From DASUPK01 sp963782345 (GTDB lineage Bacteria; Actinomycetota; Thermoleophilia; Solirubrobacterales; 70-9), in contig CAWAJF010000015.1 of assembly GCA_963782345.1 (NCBI GenBank), positions 26,465 to 90,464 on the forward strand: DNA of 64,000 bases, read 5' to 3'. How positions within the stretch are numbered: the stretch's first letter is position 1; every line of letters begins with the position of its first letter. Shown in pieces: positions 1 to 8,633 of the stretch. The notes under the pieces were generated by a model. It searched no databases. It saw only the letters and a program-made list of their open reading frames with translations, and was not told the origin of the DNA. A program made the position numbers and the translations under genes.

Positions 1-355
1 GGCGACTCGAACCGTCGGCGTCTGGCAGGGCTCGGCCGCCCAGCAGGCCCAGGAGATGGCGCCCGACGGAGTCACGGTCGTCTCGGCCCTTCACACCGTG
101 AGCGCCTCGACCCTTGCCGGCGAGGGGCCCCTCGACGAGGACGTGCTGATCTGCGGCAACCGCAAGGCCGACAAGGGCCGGGTGGCCGCCCTGATCGAGC
201 TGATCGACGGGCTGCGCGCCGTCAACGCCGGGCCCCTCGACCAGGCGCGGATCGTGGAGCCCCTGACCGCTCTCCTGATCGGCATCAACAGCCGGTACAA
301 GACGCATGCGGGCATCAAGATCACCGGCCTTCCCGAAGCGGACCACTGGTCGTAG
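1..355 (+). CDS. npdG: F420-dependent NADP reductase, C-terminal part
   Basis: This is the 3' end of a gene that begins before the window; the reading frame is open from base 2 and stops at TAG 353-355, giving about 117 residues. The enzyme family transfers hydride between reduced F420 and NADP+ in the cytosol. The visible piece contains a stretch resembling the second half of the dinucleotide-fold domain (VVSALHTVSASTL) followed by DEDVLICGNRKADK and a C-terminal helical region with LLIGINSRYKTHAGIKITG, which matches the usual end of NpdG-type reductases. The assignment is strengthened by the three F420 biosynthesis genes that follow, the first only 5 bp downstream. The N-terminal NADP-binding glycine motif lies outside the window and could not be checked. 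Confidence 0.8.
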   Translation, partial: ATRTVGVWQGSAAQQAQEMAPDGVTVVSALHTVSASTLAGEGPLDEDVLICGNRKADKGRVAALIELIDGLRAVNAGPLDQARIVEPLTALLIGINSRYKTHAGIKITGLPEADHWS

Positions 356-360
356 GCGCG

Positions 361-1308
361 GTGGCGGTAAACGGAATCGGGCGCTGCGTCGTCCTGGCCG
401 GAGGCACCGGCGGCGCCAAGCTCGCCGCCGGAATGCAGGACGCGCTCGGCGAGGGCCTCTCCGTGATCGCCAACACCGCCGACGACATCGAGATCGCCGG
501 CGTGGACGTCTCCCCCGATCCCGACCTGATCACCTACTGGCTGAGCGGCGAGATCGACGAGCAGCGGGGCTGGGGCATCAAGGACGACTCGTTCGTCGTC
601 TTCGAGCGGATGGTCAAGCTCGGAACACCCGACTGGTTCCAGCTCTCCGACCGCGACCTGGCCGCGTGCCTGTACCGCATGGAGTTCGTCGCCGAGGGCG
701 GCCGCCGCACCGACGCGCAGGCACAGATCACGCGCGGCCTGGGCGTGCAGGCCGCCGTGCTCCCGATGTGCGAGGAGCGGGTGCGGACGCAGGTCAGGAC
801 CGCCGAGGGCTGGCGGGACCTGCAGCAGTACTTGGTCGCCGAGCATGCCCAGGCTCCCGTCGAGGAGGTTCAGATCGAGGGGATCGCCGAGGCGACCCCC
901 ACCCCGGAGGTGCTCGCGGCGATCGCGGGCGCCGATCTGATCGTGATCGGCCCCTCCAACCCGGTGATCTCGATCGGGCCGATCCTCTCCATGCCCGCTC
1001 TGCGGGATGCGATGGCGGCCGCGACGGCCCCGGTCGTCGCCGTCAGCCCCTACGTGGCCGGGCAGGTGGTCAAGGGGCCGACCGACCACTTCATGCGCGC
1101 CGTCGGCCGCCCCTCGACCGCCGCGGGGACCGCATCGCTCTACGAGGGCCTGCTCGACGGCATGGTCTGCGACCCTGAGGATCCCGATCCGCCGCCGGAG
1201 GGAATCAGGGTGATGAGCTGCGCCACCTTCATGGAGGGACGCGCCGGCCGGGGTGAGCTCGCCGAGCGCACCCTCGAGTTCGCCTCGACCCTTACGGGTG
1301 AGGCGTAA
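361..1308 (+). CDS. cofD: 2-phospho-L-lactate (or PEP) transferase of F420 synthesis, CofD/FbiA
   Basis: The 315-residue product belongs to the CofD/FbiA family, which transfers the phospholactyl or phosphoenolpyruvyl group from its guanosine-diphosphate carrier to the deazaflavin Fo, making F420-0 or dehydro-F420-0. The N-terminus carries the family's glycine-rich nucleotide loop VVLAGGTGGAKLAAGMQDAL, followed by NTADDIEIAGVDVSPDPD, and a later VIGPSNPVISIGPIL segment is also typical. A GTG start at 361 is taken because it lies 5 bp after the npdG stop and leads straight into the conserved loop. It is probably cotranscribed with npdG, cofC and cofE. Length and motifs agree with a complete protein. 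Confidence 0.95.
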   Translation: MAVNGIGRCVVLAGGTGGAKLAAGMQDALGEGLSVIANTADDIEIAGVDVSPDPDLITYWLSGEIDEQRGWGIKDDSFVVFERMVKLGTPDWFQLSDRDLAACLYRMEFVAEGGRRTDAQAQITRGLGVQAAVLPMCEERVRTQVRTAEGWRDLQQYLVAEHAQAPVEEVQIEGIAEATPTPEVLAAIAGADLIVIGPSNPVISIGPILSMPALRDAMAAATAPVVAVSPYVAGQVVKGPTDHFMRAVGRPSTAAGTASLYEGLLDGMVCDPEDPDPPPEGIRVMSCATFMEGRAGRGELAERTLEFASTLTGEA

Positions 1309-1360
1309 AACCGCGGAAGCCGGGGTATCAACCGCGCCTCAACCGGTAGCCTGACTATTC

Positions 1361-2050
1361 GTGGGGTCCACTTCCGAAAACCTGCATACGACCGCGATCG
1401 TTCCGGTGAAGGGACTTTCGGTCGCCAACGGGCGGCTCGATGGCACGCTCTCCGCGGAGGAGCGCAACCGGCTCGCCGAGGCTCTCTTCCTCGACCTGAT
1501 CGTGAAGCTTCCGCGCTGCCGCTGCATCGATGACGTCCTGATCGTCACGGCCGATCCCTCGGTCGCGCGCCAGGCACGCTGGTTCGGCCACAAGGTCCTG
1601 ATCCAAGAGGGCGACGAGGGCCACTCCGAGGCCGCGGCCGCCGGAGCGCGCGCCGCGATGGCGGAGGGCGCCGAGCGCGTCGCGATGCTGCCGGTCGACT
1701 GCCCGATGCTCGACACCGAGGAGCTCGACGGCCGCATCGGCCGCTCCCCCCGGACCGTTCTGATCATCCCCGACCGGCACGGAACCGGCACCAACGGCCT
1801 GGTGCTCGCCCCTCCCGACGTCTTCAGCCCCGCGTTCGGCCCCGAGAGCTGCTCCCGCCACGTGAGCCGAGCGCGAGCCGCGGGAATCAGCTTCGCCCTC
1901 GAGGAGGTCGAGTCCATGGGGATCGACCTCGACACGCCCGAGGACTTCTCTCTCCTGCGCGACCGCCTGCTGCTCGATCCGCGGCCGGCCCCGCGCACGG
2001 CCAAGGTCCTCTGGGAGCTCGGCGACCGCACCCAGACCGCCGCCGCCTAG
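1361..2050 (+). CDS. cofC: 2-phospholactate/PEP guanylyltransferase, CofC/FbiD
   Basis: The 229-residue product is a CofC/FbiD-type nucleotidyltransferase that activates the three-carbon acid with GTP for the CofD step. It starts with the family's AIVPVKGL segment, has LPVDCPMLD for metal and nucleotide binding near the middle and the characteristic PDRHGTGTNGLVLAPP loop near residue 140. It ends with an IDLDTPEDF motif common to this fold. The start is a GTG at 1361, 52 bp after cofD. Whether the substrate is 2-phospholactate, PEP or 3-phosphoglycerate cannot be read from the sequence. Twelve bases separate it from cofE. Confidence 0.92.
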   Translation: MGSTSENLHTTAIVPVKGLSVANGRLDGTLSAEERNRLAEALFLDLIVKLPRCRCIDDVLIVTADPSVARQARWFGHKVLIQEGDEGHSEAAAAGARAAMAEGAERVAMLPVDCPMLDTEELDGRIGRSPRTVLIIPDRHGTGTNGLVLAPPDVFSPAFGPESCSRHVSRARAAGISFALEEVESMGIDLDTPEDFSLLRDRLLLDPRPAPRTAKVLWELGDRTQTAAA

Positions 2051-2062
2051 GAACTCGGGGTC

Positions 2063-2812
2063 TTGCCCACTCGCGAGCTGCGGATCAGGCCGCTGACGGG
2101 CCTGCCTGAGCTGCGCGACGGCGATCACCTGGGCCGCCTGATCGCCGAGGCCGGCGCGCCGGCCGGGGACGACGTCGTGGTGATCTCCCAGAAGGCCGTC
2201 TCCAAGGTCGAGGGACGAGTGCGCCTGCTCGCGGAGGTCGAGCCAGGCGAGCGGGCCCGGGAGCTGGCCGCCGAGCTCGACAAGGACCCGGCGGTGGTCG
2301 AGCTGGTGCTCTCGGAGAGCGCTCGGGTCGTCCGCGCCGAGCGCGGCGTCCTGATCACGGAGACGAACGCCGGCTGGGTGTGCGCCAACGCGGGGATCGA
2401 CGCCTCGAACCTGGAGGAGGGGCGGGTGTCGCTGCTCCCCGTCGACGGGGACGCGTCCGCCAGGCGGATCCGCGCTGAGATCGGCGCGGCATCGGGTGCG
2501 ACCCCGGCGGTCGTGATCGCCGACAGCTTCGGTCGCGCCTGGAGGATCGGCCAGGCGGACGTCGCGATCGGCTGCGCGGGCCTCGCGCCGCTCGCGGACT
2601 GGCGCGGCAGGCGGGACCGCCGGGGAGGCGAGCTCTCGGCCACGCTGATCGCGATCGCGGACGAGCTCGCGTCGGCCGCGGATCTCGCCCGCGACAAGGA
2701 CTCAGGGGCGCCCGGGGCGATCGTCTCGGGGCTCGGAGACCTGATGATCGCCGAGGACGGTCCCGGCGCGGCGCCCCTGCGGCGACCCGCCGACGAGGAC
2801 CTCTTTCGTTAG
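2063..2812 (+). CDS. cofE: Coenzyme F420-0:L-glutamate ligase, stand-alone CofE
   Basis: The 249-residue product is a CofE ligase, which adds glutamates to F420-0 using GTP and divalent metals. It shows IRPLTGLPEL at the N-terminus, the early loop DDVVVISQKAVSKVEGR, and VCANAGIDASN around residue 110, then a VVIADSFGRAWRIGQADVAIG segment. The start codon is TTG at 2063. In mycobacteria the equivalent FbiB has an extra C-terminal nitroreductase-like domain that reduces dehydro-F420-0; here the protein ends at the CofE domain, as in archaea. Its stop abuts the convergent cupin gene with no gap, so it is the last gene of the forward F420 operon. Confidence 0.93.
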   Translation: MPTRELRIRPLTGLPELRDGDHLGRLIAEAGAPAGDDVVVISQKAVSKVEGRVRLLAEVEPGERARELAAELDKDPAVVELVLSESARVVRAERGVLITETNAGWVCANAGIDASNLEEGRVSLLPVDGDASARRIRAEIGAASGATPAVVIADSFGRAWRIGQADVAIGCAGLAPLADWRGRRDRRGGELSATLIAIADELASAADLARDKDSGAPGAIVSGLGDLMIAEDGPGAAPLRRPADEDLFR

Positions 2813-3235
2813 CTAGGCGGGCGTTCCGTTCTTCGAGCCGAGCTTCTTCAGCGAGGGCGGCTTGGTGCCCTCGTTGGAGAACTCCGGAGGCTCGTAGATC
2901 TTGCCGGGCGTGCCGCCCATCGCGATGATCCGTGCCGGCTCGTCGCCGGTGATCAGCTTGCGCTTCTCGGTCGCCCCAACCCGTGCGAAAACCCCCGGCT
3001 CGAGCTCGTGATCCTCACCGCCGACCTGGAGGGTCGCCCTGCCGGACACCACCGTGTAGACCTCCTCCTGGTCGTCGTGGGTCTGATCGTGCTCGGGAAA
3101 GTGCGTGAAGTTCGGCGGCAGGTCGATGACGGCGAGACCGAATGAGCTGACGCCCAGGCCGGCCCTCGCGCGCCGGAAGCCCCCACCGAAGATCGCCTCG
3201 AAGTCCTCGACGCGCTTGACGGTCACATCTGGCAT
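2813..3235 (-). CDS. Small cupin-domain protein
   Basis: This 140-residue protein is a single-domain cupin. Residues from about 40 onward give the conserved beta-barrel pattern: HDDQEEVYTVVSGRATLQVGG followed by ELEPGVFARVGA, with His/Glu residues that could bind a metal. The start is ATG at 3235, preceded on the minus strand by a good ribosome binding site (GGAGAGGAAAG); a longer open frame upstream has no such site. The substrate is not evident. It sits convergently against cofE and is followed upstream by a zinc alcohol dehydrogenase gene on the same strand, 70 bp away, so the two may be cotranscribed. Confidence 0.85.
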   Translation of the reverse strand: MPDVTVKRVEDFEAIFGGGFRRARAGLGVSSFGLAVIDLPPNFTHFPEHDQTHDDQEEVYTVVSGRATLQVGGEDHELEPGVFARVGATEKRKLITGDEPARIIAMGGTPGKIYEPPEFSNEGTKPPSLKKLGSKNGTPA

Positions 3236-3305
3236 TTCGCTCTTTCCTCTCCCCTCATGAAACGGGTCGCGCCTGCGGCGCGCCCTCGCATGATCATGAT
3301 GGAGG

Positions 3306-4295
3306 CTACCCGCCGATCGAGAGCACGGCGGAGCCCTCAACCCTACCGTGACGAATGTCATCCAACGCACGGTTGGCGTCGGCGAGCGGATAGACCTGGA
3401 TGCGCGTCTCCACCGGCACACTCGCGGCCAGCGGAAGGAACTCCTCGCCGTCGCGGCGGGTCAAGTTGGCGACGGACCGCAGCGTCCGCTCGTGCCAGAG
3501 CAGCTCATAGGGGAAGGCCGGGATGTCGCTCATGTGAATCCCCGCGGATACCACCGTGCCGCCCGGCGCCATCGCGCGGAGCGCCTCGATCATGAGCTCG
3601 CCGACGGGCGCGAAGACGATCGCCGCGTCGAGATCGGACGCCGCGGGATCGCCCACCTCGCCTGCCCATTCGGCGCCGAGCGAGCGCGCCAGTTCCTGCG
3701 TTTCGGTGTCCCCCTCGCGGGTCAGGGCATAGACGCGCCAGCCCTGGGCGACCGCGACCTGGCAGATGATGTGGGCCGACGAGCCGAAGCCATAGAGACC
3801 GAGGCGCTCGCCCTCACCGGCAAGGCGGAGCGACCGGTACCCGATCAATCCGGCACAGAGCAGAGGTGCGACGTGGTCGTCGGAAGTGTCGCCGGCGATC
3901 GGAAAGCAGAAGCGCTCGTCCGCGACGGTCCGCTCCGCGTAGCCGCCGTCGATGTCGTAGCCGGTGAACCTGGCGTGCTCGCAGAGGTTCTCGCGGCCGG
4001 AGCGGCAATAGCGGCAGGTCTCGTCGGTCCAGCCCAGCCACGGCACACCGACGCGGTCCCCTTCGGCAAATCGATTGGCGCCCTCCCCCGCTCCGATCAC
4101 CCGGCCGACGATCTGGTGGCCGAGCACCAGCGGCAGCTTCGGCTCCGTGAGCTCGCCGTCCACGATGTGGAGGTCGGTGCGGCACACGCCGCAGGCGGAG
4201 ATGTCGATCAGAACCTGGCCCTCGGCAGGCACCGGATCCGGAAGCTCGCGCTCCGTGAGCGGCCTGCCGGGCTCATCGAGCACCATCGCTCGCAT
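3306..4295 (-). CDS. Zinc-dependent alcohol dehydrogenase family protein
   Basis: The 329-residue product is a medium-chain dehydrogenase/reductase. It contains the catalytic zinc motif CGVCRTDLH near residue 36, GHQIVGRVIGAGEGA, the structural-zinc region TCRYCRSGRENLC, and a Rossmann segment LGLYGFGSSAHII. The RYCRSGRENLC...FTGYDIDGGYAE run resembles the branch of alcohol dehydrogenases often placed in an AdhP/AdhA-like family acting on short-chain alcohols or aldehydes with NAD(P)H. One oddity is visible: only three cysteines are in the structural-zinc lobe, with Asp occupying the position where the first Cys is usual. It lies 6 bp upstream of the fbiC stop, so it is probably in the fbiC transcript. 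Confidence 0.85.
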   Translation of the reverse strand: MRAMVLDEPGRPLTERELPDPVPAEGQVLIDISACGVCRTDLHIVDGELTEPKLPLVLGHQIVGRVIGAGEGANRFAEGDRVGVPWLGWTDETCRYCRSGRENLCEHARFTGYDIDGGYAERTVADERFCFPIAGDTSDDHVAPLLCAGLIGYRSLRLAGEGERLGLYGFGSSAHIICQVAVAQGWRVYALTREGDTETQELARSLGAEWAGEVGDPAASDLDAAIVFAPVGELMIEALRAMAPGGTVVSAGIHMSDIPAFPYELLWHERTLRSVANLTRRDGEEFLPLAASVPVETRIQVYPLADANRALDDIRHGRVEGSAVLSIGG

Positions 4296-4300
4296 GCACG

Positions 4301-6490
4301 TCAGTAGGTCTCGAGGATCTCGTAGAGGGTCGTCCGCTGGGCCGGCGTCCGACCGGCATGGCGGGCGGCCTCGATCAGCTGGCCGGGCTCGAGCTTGACC
4401 CCGTGGTGCGAGCCGGCCATCCGGGAGATGTTCTCCTCCATCAGCGTGCCGCCGAGGTCATTGACCCCCCAGCGCAGGCTCTCGGTGGCGGCGTCGAGGC
4501 CCATCTTCACCCAGCTCGCCTGGAGGTTCCGAATCGTCTTCCCGAGCGCCAGCCGGAACGCGGCGGTGTGCTTCAGGTTGTCCTGGCGGGAGATCTCCTC
4601 GACGCCGTGGGTGCGGCCGAGCAGCGTGTTGAACGGGATGAAGCTGAGCGGCACGAACTCCGTGATCCCTCCCGTCCGCTCCTGGAGCTCGCGCACCACG
4701 CGCATGTGGCGAGCGAGCTCGCGCGGCTCCTCGATGTGGCCGAACATCACGGTCGAGGTCGAGCGCAGGCCCGCGCGATGTGAGGCCTCGATGATCTCGA
4801 TCCAGCGCGCGACGGGCAGCTTGTTGGGCGAGATCCGCTGACGGACTCCGTCGTCGAGCACCTCGGCCGCGGTCCCGGGCGTCGAGCCCAGCCCGCACTC
4901 GATCAGGTACTCGAACACCGAGTCCGGGGGGCGCCCGGAGCGCTCGCACATGTAGTGGACCTCCATCGGCGAGTACGCGTGCAGGTGGATGTCGGGGGCG
5001 CACTCCTTCGCGAACCGCAGCCAGCGCCCGTAGTCCTCGAGCGTGTAGTCGGGGTGGATCCCGCCCTGCATGCAGATCTCGGTCGCGCCGAAGGCGATCG
5101 CCTCCTCGATCCGAGCCGCGAAGTCGTCCTCGGAGACCAGGTAGGCGTCGGGCGAGCGCCTGCCCTGGCCAAACCCGCAGAACGCGCAACCGACCACGCA
5201 GACGTTTGTGAAGTTGACGTTCCGGTTGACGACGAATGTCGCCGTCTCCCCTGCCAACTCGGCGCGGAGCTCGTCGGCAGCGACCCGCATCTCCTCGATC
5301 ACCTCGGGGCGCGTCTCAGAGAAGAGCGCCGTCAGCTCCTCCTCGCTGAGCTGGTCGCCGCGGCGGCCCTTCTCGATCGCTCGGGGGGCGATCTCTGGCG
5401 AGGGTGGACTCTCCTGGCGGCGGCCCGAGCCGCGCCGCGGGATGAAGCTCCAGTACCTCAGCTTGACGACGTCCAGGACCCCCTGCTCCATCCACTCCGG
5501 GTCGAGGTACTGGGGATAGGCGCAGAGGCGCTCCGTCAGGGCGTATCCGCGGGGCGCGAGCTCCTTGCGCACCTGATGTGGGCTCGGAAACGGCTCCTCG
5601 GGAGAGATGTGGTCGCCGTTGCTGGAGAGGCCACCGAGGTCGGTCGCGCCCGCCTCGACCAGCTCGGGCCACCAGTCGGCGAGGTTCGGGGGCACCTGGA
5701 CCCCGACGTCCGGCATCAGCCGCTTGGACTCCGCGATCAAGTGCTTCATGTCGTCGACGCTGACGGCGTCCGCCCACTCGGGCATAGCCGGCGTCCCGGG
5801 GACGGCGTCCGCCGTCCCGGCCCAGCGCAACCGCGACGCGGCATCGGCGATGTCCGCCACCTCGGCCCCGTAGTAACGCGGATGCGGCACGAAGTTCTGG
5901 AGGATCACCTCCTGGACGTGACCGTACTCGGCGTGCGCCGCCGCGATCGCCTCGAGGGCCGCGACCCGCTCCTCAGGCGTCTCACCGATCCCGACCAGGA
6001 TCCCCGTGGTGAACGGGATCCGAAGCTCGCCGGCGAGCCGGATCGTCTCCAGGCGCCTCGCGGGGTGCTTGGTCGGCGAGCCCTGGTGGACGACGAGCTC
6101 CGGGTTGATCGACTCCAGCATCAGCCCCTGCGAGGCGGTCACCTCGCGTACACGGGCCAGATCCTCGCGTGAGAGGACACCGAGGTTGGTGTGCGGAAGC
6201 AGGCCGCGCTCGAGGCCGCGCTGGCAGGCCCAGACGACGTAGGAGGTGAAGTCCTCGTGGCCCCAGTCGCGCAGGCGCGCGGCGACCTCGGGGTTGACCT
6301 CCGGACGCTCTCCCGTCAGGACGAGCAGCTCCTTCGCGTTGCGGCGCACCGCCTCGTCCAGGCGGCGCTCGACCTCATCCGGATCGTGGATGTGCGCCCG
6401 GTGCGTCGCGAACGCGCAGTACTTGCAGTAGCACTGACACGTCCTCGAGAGCGAGAGCGTGTAGTTGCGCGAGAAGGTCACCCTGCGCAT
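4301..6490 (-). CDS. fbiC: Fo synthase, fused CofG-CofH radical SAM protein
   Basis: This 729-residue protein makes the deazaflavin chromophore Fo of F420 from tyrosine and a ribityl-diaminouracil precursor. Two complete radical-SAM domains are present. The N-terminal (CofG-like) domain has C18-x3-C22-x2-C25 within RTCQCYCKYCAF, and the C-terminal (CofH-like) domain has C431-x3-C435-x2-C438 within NVCVVGCAFCGFG. The fusion order and length match actinobacterial FbiC. The open frame runs 9 bases further to a TTG at 6499, but ATG 6490 is preferred; no clear ribosome binding site precedes either. It is transcribed convergently to cofDCE and ahead of the alcohol dehydrogenase and cupin genes. Confidence 0.95.
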   Translation of the reverse strand: MRRVTFSRNYTLSLSRTCQCYCKYCAFATHRAHIHDPDEVERRLDEAVRRNAKELLVLTGERPEVNPEVAARLRDWGHEDFTSYVVWACQRGLERGLLPHTNLGVLSREDLARVREVTASQGLMLESINPELVVHQGSPTKHPARRLETIRLAGELRIPFTTGILVGIGETPEERVAALEAIAAAHAEYGHVQEVILQNFVPHPRYYGAEVADIADAASRLRWAGTADAVPGTPAMPEWADAVSVDDMKHLIAESKRLMPDVGVQVPPNLADWWPELVEAGATDLGGLSSNGDHISPEEPFPSPHQVRKELAPRGYALTERLCAYPQYLDPEWMEQGVLDVVKLRYWSFIPRRGSGRRQESPPSPEIAPRAIEKGRRGDQLSEEELTALFSETRPEVIEEMRVAADELRAELAGETATFVVNRNVNFTNVCVVGCAFCGFGQGRRSPDAYLVSEDDFAARIEEAIAFGATEICMQGGIHPDYTLEDYGRWLRFAKECAPDIHLHAYSPMEVHYMCERSGRPPDSVFEYLIECGLGSTPGTAAEVLDDGVRQRISPNKLPVARWIEIIEASHRAGLRSTSTVMFGHIEEPRELARHMRVVRELQERTGGITEFVPLSFIPFNTLLGRTHGVEEISRQDNLKHTAAFRLALGKTIRNLQASWVKMGLDAATESLRWGVNDLGGTLMEENISRMAGSHHGVKLEPGQLIEAARHAGRTPAQRTTLYEILETY

Positions 6491-6521
6491 GGCAGCCAAA
6501 CTAGCGAAGGGACCCCGTCGG

Positions 6522-6611
6522 CATCAGATCGCGGCCACAAGCGGCCACCCCGCACGAGTCGCTACGGGCCTCGCCCTTCGCTCCGGTGGCGAGCGGCCTG
6601 GTGGCCGCTAG
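6522..6611. repeat. 90-bp structured dispersed repeat, copy A
   Basis: This 90-bp segment matches 19188-19277 without gaps at 78 of 90 positions by hand alignment. It ends with a perfect hairpin AGCGGCC-TGGT-GGCCGCT followed by G, contains a central stem CGCTC...GAGCG, and starts with a GC-rich imperfect hairpin. The TAG stop of the reverse-strand aquaporin gene lies in the terminal CTA. The element fills most of the space between the fbiC start and the aquaporin stop. Confidence 0.8.
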
Positions 6612-7441
6612 CTCCCGGCGATGCCGCCGGGGGGCGAGGACGGCGGGGGACCGCCCGGTCCGGGTCGGTGCTCCTGGCGCAGCTGCGGGGCCTCGCCCGC
6701 GGGTGGAGCCGGGCCGCGCGGAGCGACCCTGTCGGCCACCTCCTGCACAGGGCCGCTGGAGGGCTCGATGATGAACTTGTAGACCGCCGCGGCGAGCAGG
6801 CCGCCCACCAGCGGGCCGAAGATGTACGCCCACGCGTCCGTGAAGTGGTTGCCGACCAGGGCGGGCCCGAACCAGCGGGCGGGGTTGAAGGAGCCGCCCG
6901 TGAGCGGCCCGAGCACCATCACCGCCATGCCGAGCGCGCCGCCGTAGGCCAGTGCGGCCCAGCGCCGGGTCTCGGGGTTGAGCGCCACCGCCAGGACGGC
7001 CAGGACCAAGACGAACGCGCCGATGCCTTCGACGAGGAAGCCCTGGAAGGGACCGCCGAGCAGGGCGGTGATCTTGGGTGTCCCGTAGTCGGAGGCGCGA
7101 CCCTCATCGAGCAGGAAGGCCTTCGTGAGCAGCGCTCCGAGCACTCCGCCGGAGAGCTGAGCGAGGATGTAGACCAAGCCGTCGATCGGATCGATCCGCC
7201 GGATCGCGATGAATGCAGCAGTCACCGCCGGATTGAAGTGCCCGCCGCTGGCCACGCCGATGCTGACCACCAGGGCGAAGAGCAGCAGGAAGTGGGTGAG
7301 ACCAACGACGGCGAAGTCGGATCCGAACTGAGCGTTCTGGCCGGTGGCGACGTAGAGCGCGACCACGCTGGTGATGAAGAAGACCAGAAGCAGCGTGCCG
7401 ATCAGCTCGGCGATGTATGCGGCGAGACCTCGATCTTGCAC
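6608..7441 (-). CDS. Aquaporin / glycerol facilitator family channel
   Basis: The 277-residue product is a membrane channel of the MIP family. Both signature half-helix motifs are intact: NPA at 70-72 (GHFNPAVTAAF) and NPA at 186-188 followed by the selectivity-filter Arg (FNPARWFGPAL). Six hydrophobic segments surround them. Residues after about 230 form a Pro/Gly-rich hydrophilic tail not part of the channel. The start is GTG 7441, preceded by a GAGGAGG ribosome binding site on the minus strand. Whether it passes water, glycerol or another small solute cannot be decided from the motifs alone. Its stop codon lies inside repeat copy A. Confidence 0.93.
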   Translation of the reverse strand: MQDRGLAAYIAELIGTLLLVFFITSVVALYVATGQNAQFGSDFAVVGLTHFLLLFALVVSIGVASGGHFNPAVTAAFIAIRRIDPIDGLVYILAQLSGGVLGALLTKAFLLDEGRASDYGTPKITALLGGPFQGFLVEGIGAFVLVLAVLAVALNPETRRWAALAYGGALGMAVMVLGPLTGGSFNPARWFGPALVGNHFTDAWAYIFGPLVGGLLAAAVYKFIIEPSSGPVQEVADRVAPRGPAPPAGEAPQLRQEHRPGPGGPPPSSPPGGIAGS

Positions 7442-7612
7442 TTGGAAGCGACCTCCTCGTTGCTCTCGGTTCCCTACCTGGGCTCGGGCGGCGCGCAGTC
7501 TAACCGGATTTCGGTCGCGGCCGGGCCCCGCGGCGAAACCTTTAGGTCCCGCTCAGAAACCGGGCTCGGGGCGGCTCCCGCGGCGCTTCTCACCGGATAG
7601 GGTCAGCCGCCA

Positions 7613-8623
7613 ATGAGACGGGTCGCCGCGCTGCTGGCGGCCGCCCTCCTCGGAGCCGCCCTGCTTGGCTGCGGAGGGGGCGGCGCTGAACCGGGCGCGC
7701 CGGAAGGCGCGACCCTGGTCCTCGACTTCCAGCCGAACGCCGTGCACTCCGGCATCTACGCGGCACAGGCGAACGGCTACTTCAAAGACGCGGGGATCGA
7801 CCTCCACATGCAGGAGCCCTCGGGCACAGCCGACAGCGCCAAGCTGCTCGAAGCCGGCCGCGCCGACTTCGCGGTGATGGACATCAACGACTTCGGGATC
7901 GCGCGCGAGCGCGGCCTCCACCTCGATGCGATCGCCGCCATCGTGCAGCGGCCACTCGCGTCGGTGATCGCCCGCGACCCGAATGAGATCCGGACTCCGG
8001 CCGACCTGTCCGGCAAGACGATCGGGGTCACCGGGGTCCCCTCGGACGATGCCGTCCTCGACACGGTCCTGCGCTCGGGCGGTGTCGACCCCTCCTCGGT
8101 GCATCGCGTGACGATCGGGTTCAACGCAGTCGCCGCCCTGGCGGCGGGCAAGGTCGACGCGGCGATGGGGTTTTGGAACGCGGAGGGCGTGGAGCTCCAG
8201 GAGCGGGGCATTCCAATCCGCGAGTTCCGGGTGGATCAGTTCGGCGCCCCGCGGTACCCGGAGTTGGTAGTCGCGACATCCAGGGCGGACTGTCCCGAAA
8301 TGGTGGAAGTGATCGCTGGGCTCCAGCGCGGCTATCGAGCCCTGGGCCGCGATCCCCAGGGTGCACTCGACGATGTACTCGCCTCGGTAGGAGGGCTCGA
8401 CACCGGCTCCCAACGAGCCCAGTTCGATGCGCTCATGGCGGCGCACGCCTTCTCTCTGACCGGCACGGAGGCGACAGCCGCACTCCCGAAGGTGAGCACG
8501 AAGGCCTGGCTCAGCTGGGCAATAGAGCACGGCGTGATTGCCCACTCCGCGGCACACCGGGTTGCGCTGGGCCTGCTTGCGAGCAACATTGCGTGCCTGG
8601 CGGGTTCCTCACCGCACGGGTGA
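7613..8623 (+). CDS. NMT1/THI5-like substrate-binding lipoprotein
   Basis: This 336-residue protein has a lipoprotein signal: a short hydrophobic segment ending in LLGC at Cys20, so it should be anchored outside the membrane. The mature part begins with TLVLDFQPNAVHSGIYAAQANGYF, the recognisable opening of NMT1/THI5-type periplasmic-binding proteins that serve ABC importers for thiamine precursors, pyrimidines, riboflavin, nitrate or sulfonates. The ligand cannot be named from sequence. No ABC permease or ATPase gene is adjacent, so it is an orphan here. The last 25 or so residues (ASNIACLAGSSPHG) look like a read-through tail. Confidence 0.85.
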   Translation: MRRVAALLAAALLGAALLGCGGGGAEPGAPEGATLVLDFQPNAVHSGIYAAQANGYFKDAGIDLHMQEPSGTADSAKLLEAGRADFAVMDINDFGIARERGLHLDAIAAIVQRPLASVIARDPNEIRTPADLSGKTIGVTGVPSDDAVLDTVLRSGGVDPSSVHRVTIGFNAVAALAAGKVDAAMGFWNAEGVELQERGIPIREFRVDQFGAPRYPELVVATSRADCPEMVEVIAGLQRGYRALGRDPQGALDDVLASVGGLDTGSQRAQFDALMAAHAFSLTGTEATAALPKVSTKAWLSWAIEHGVIAHSAAHRVALGLLASNIACLAGSSPHG

Positions 8624-8633
8624 ACGCGCCAAC

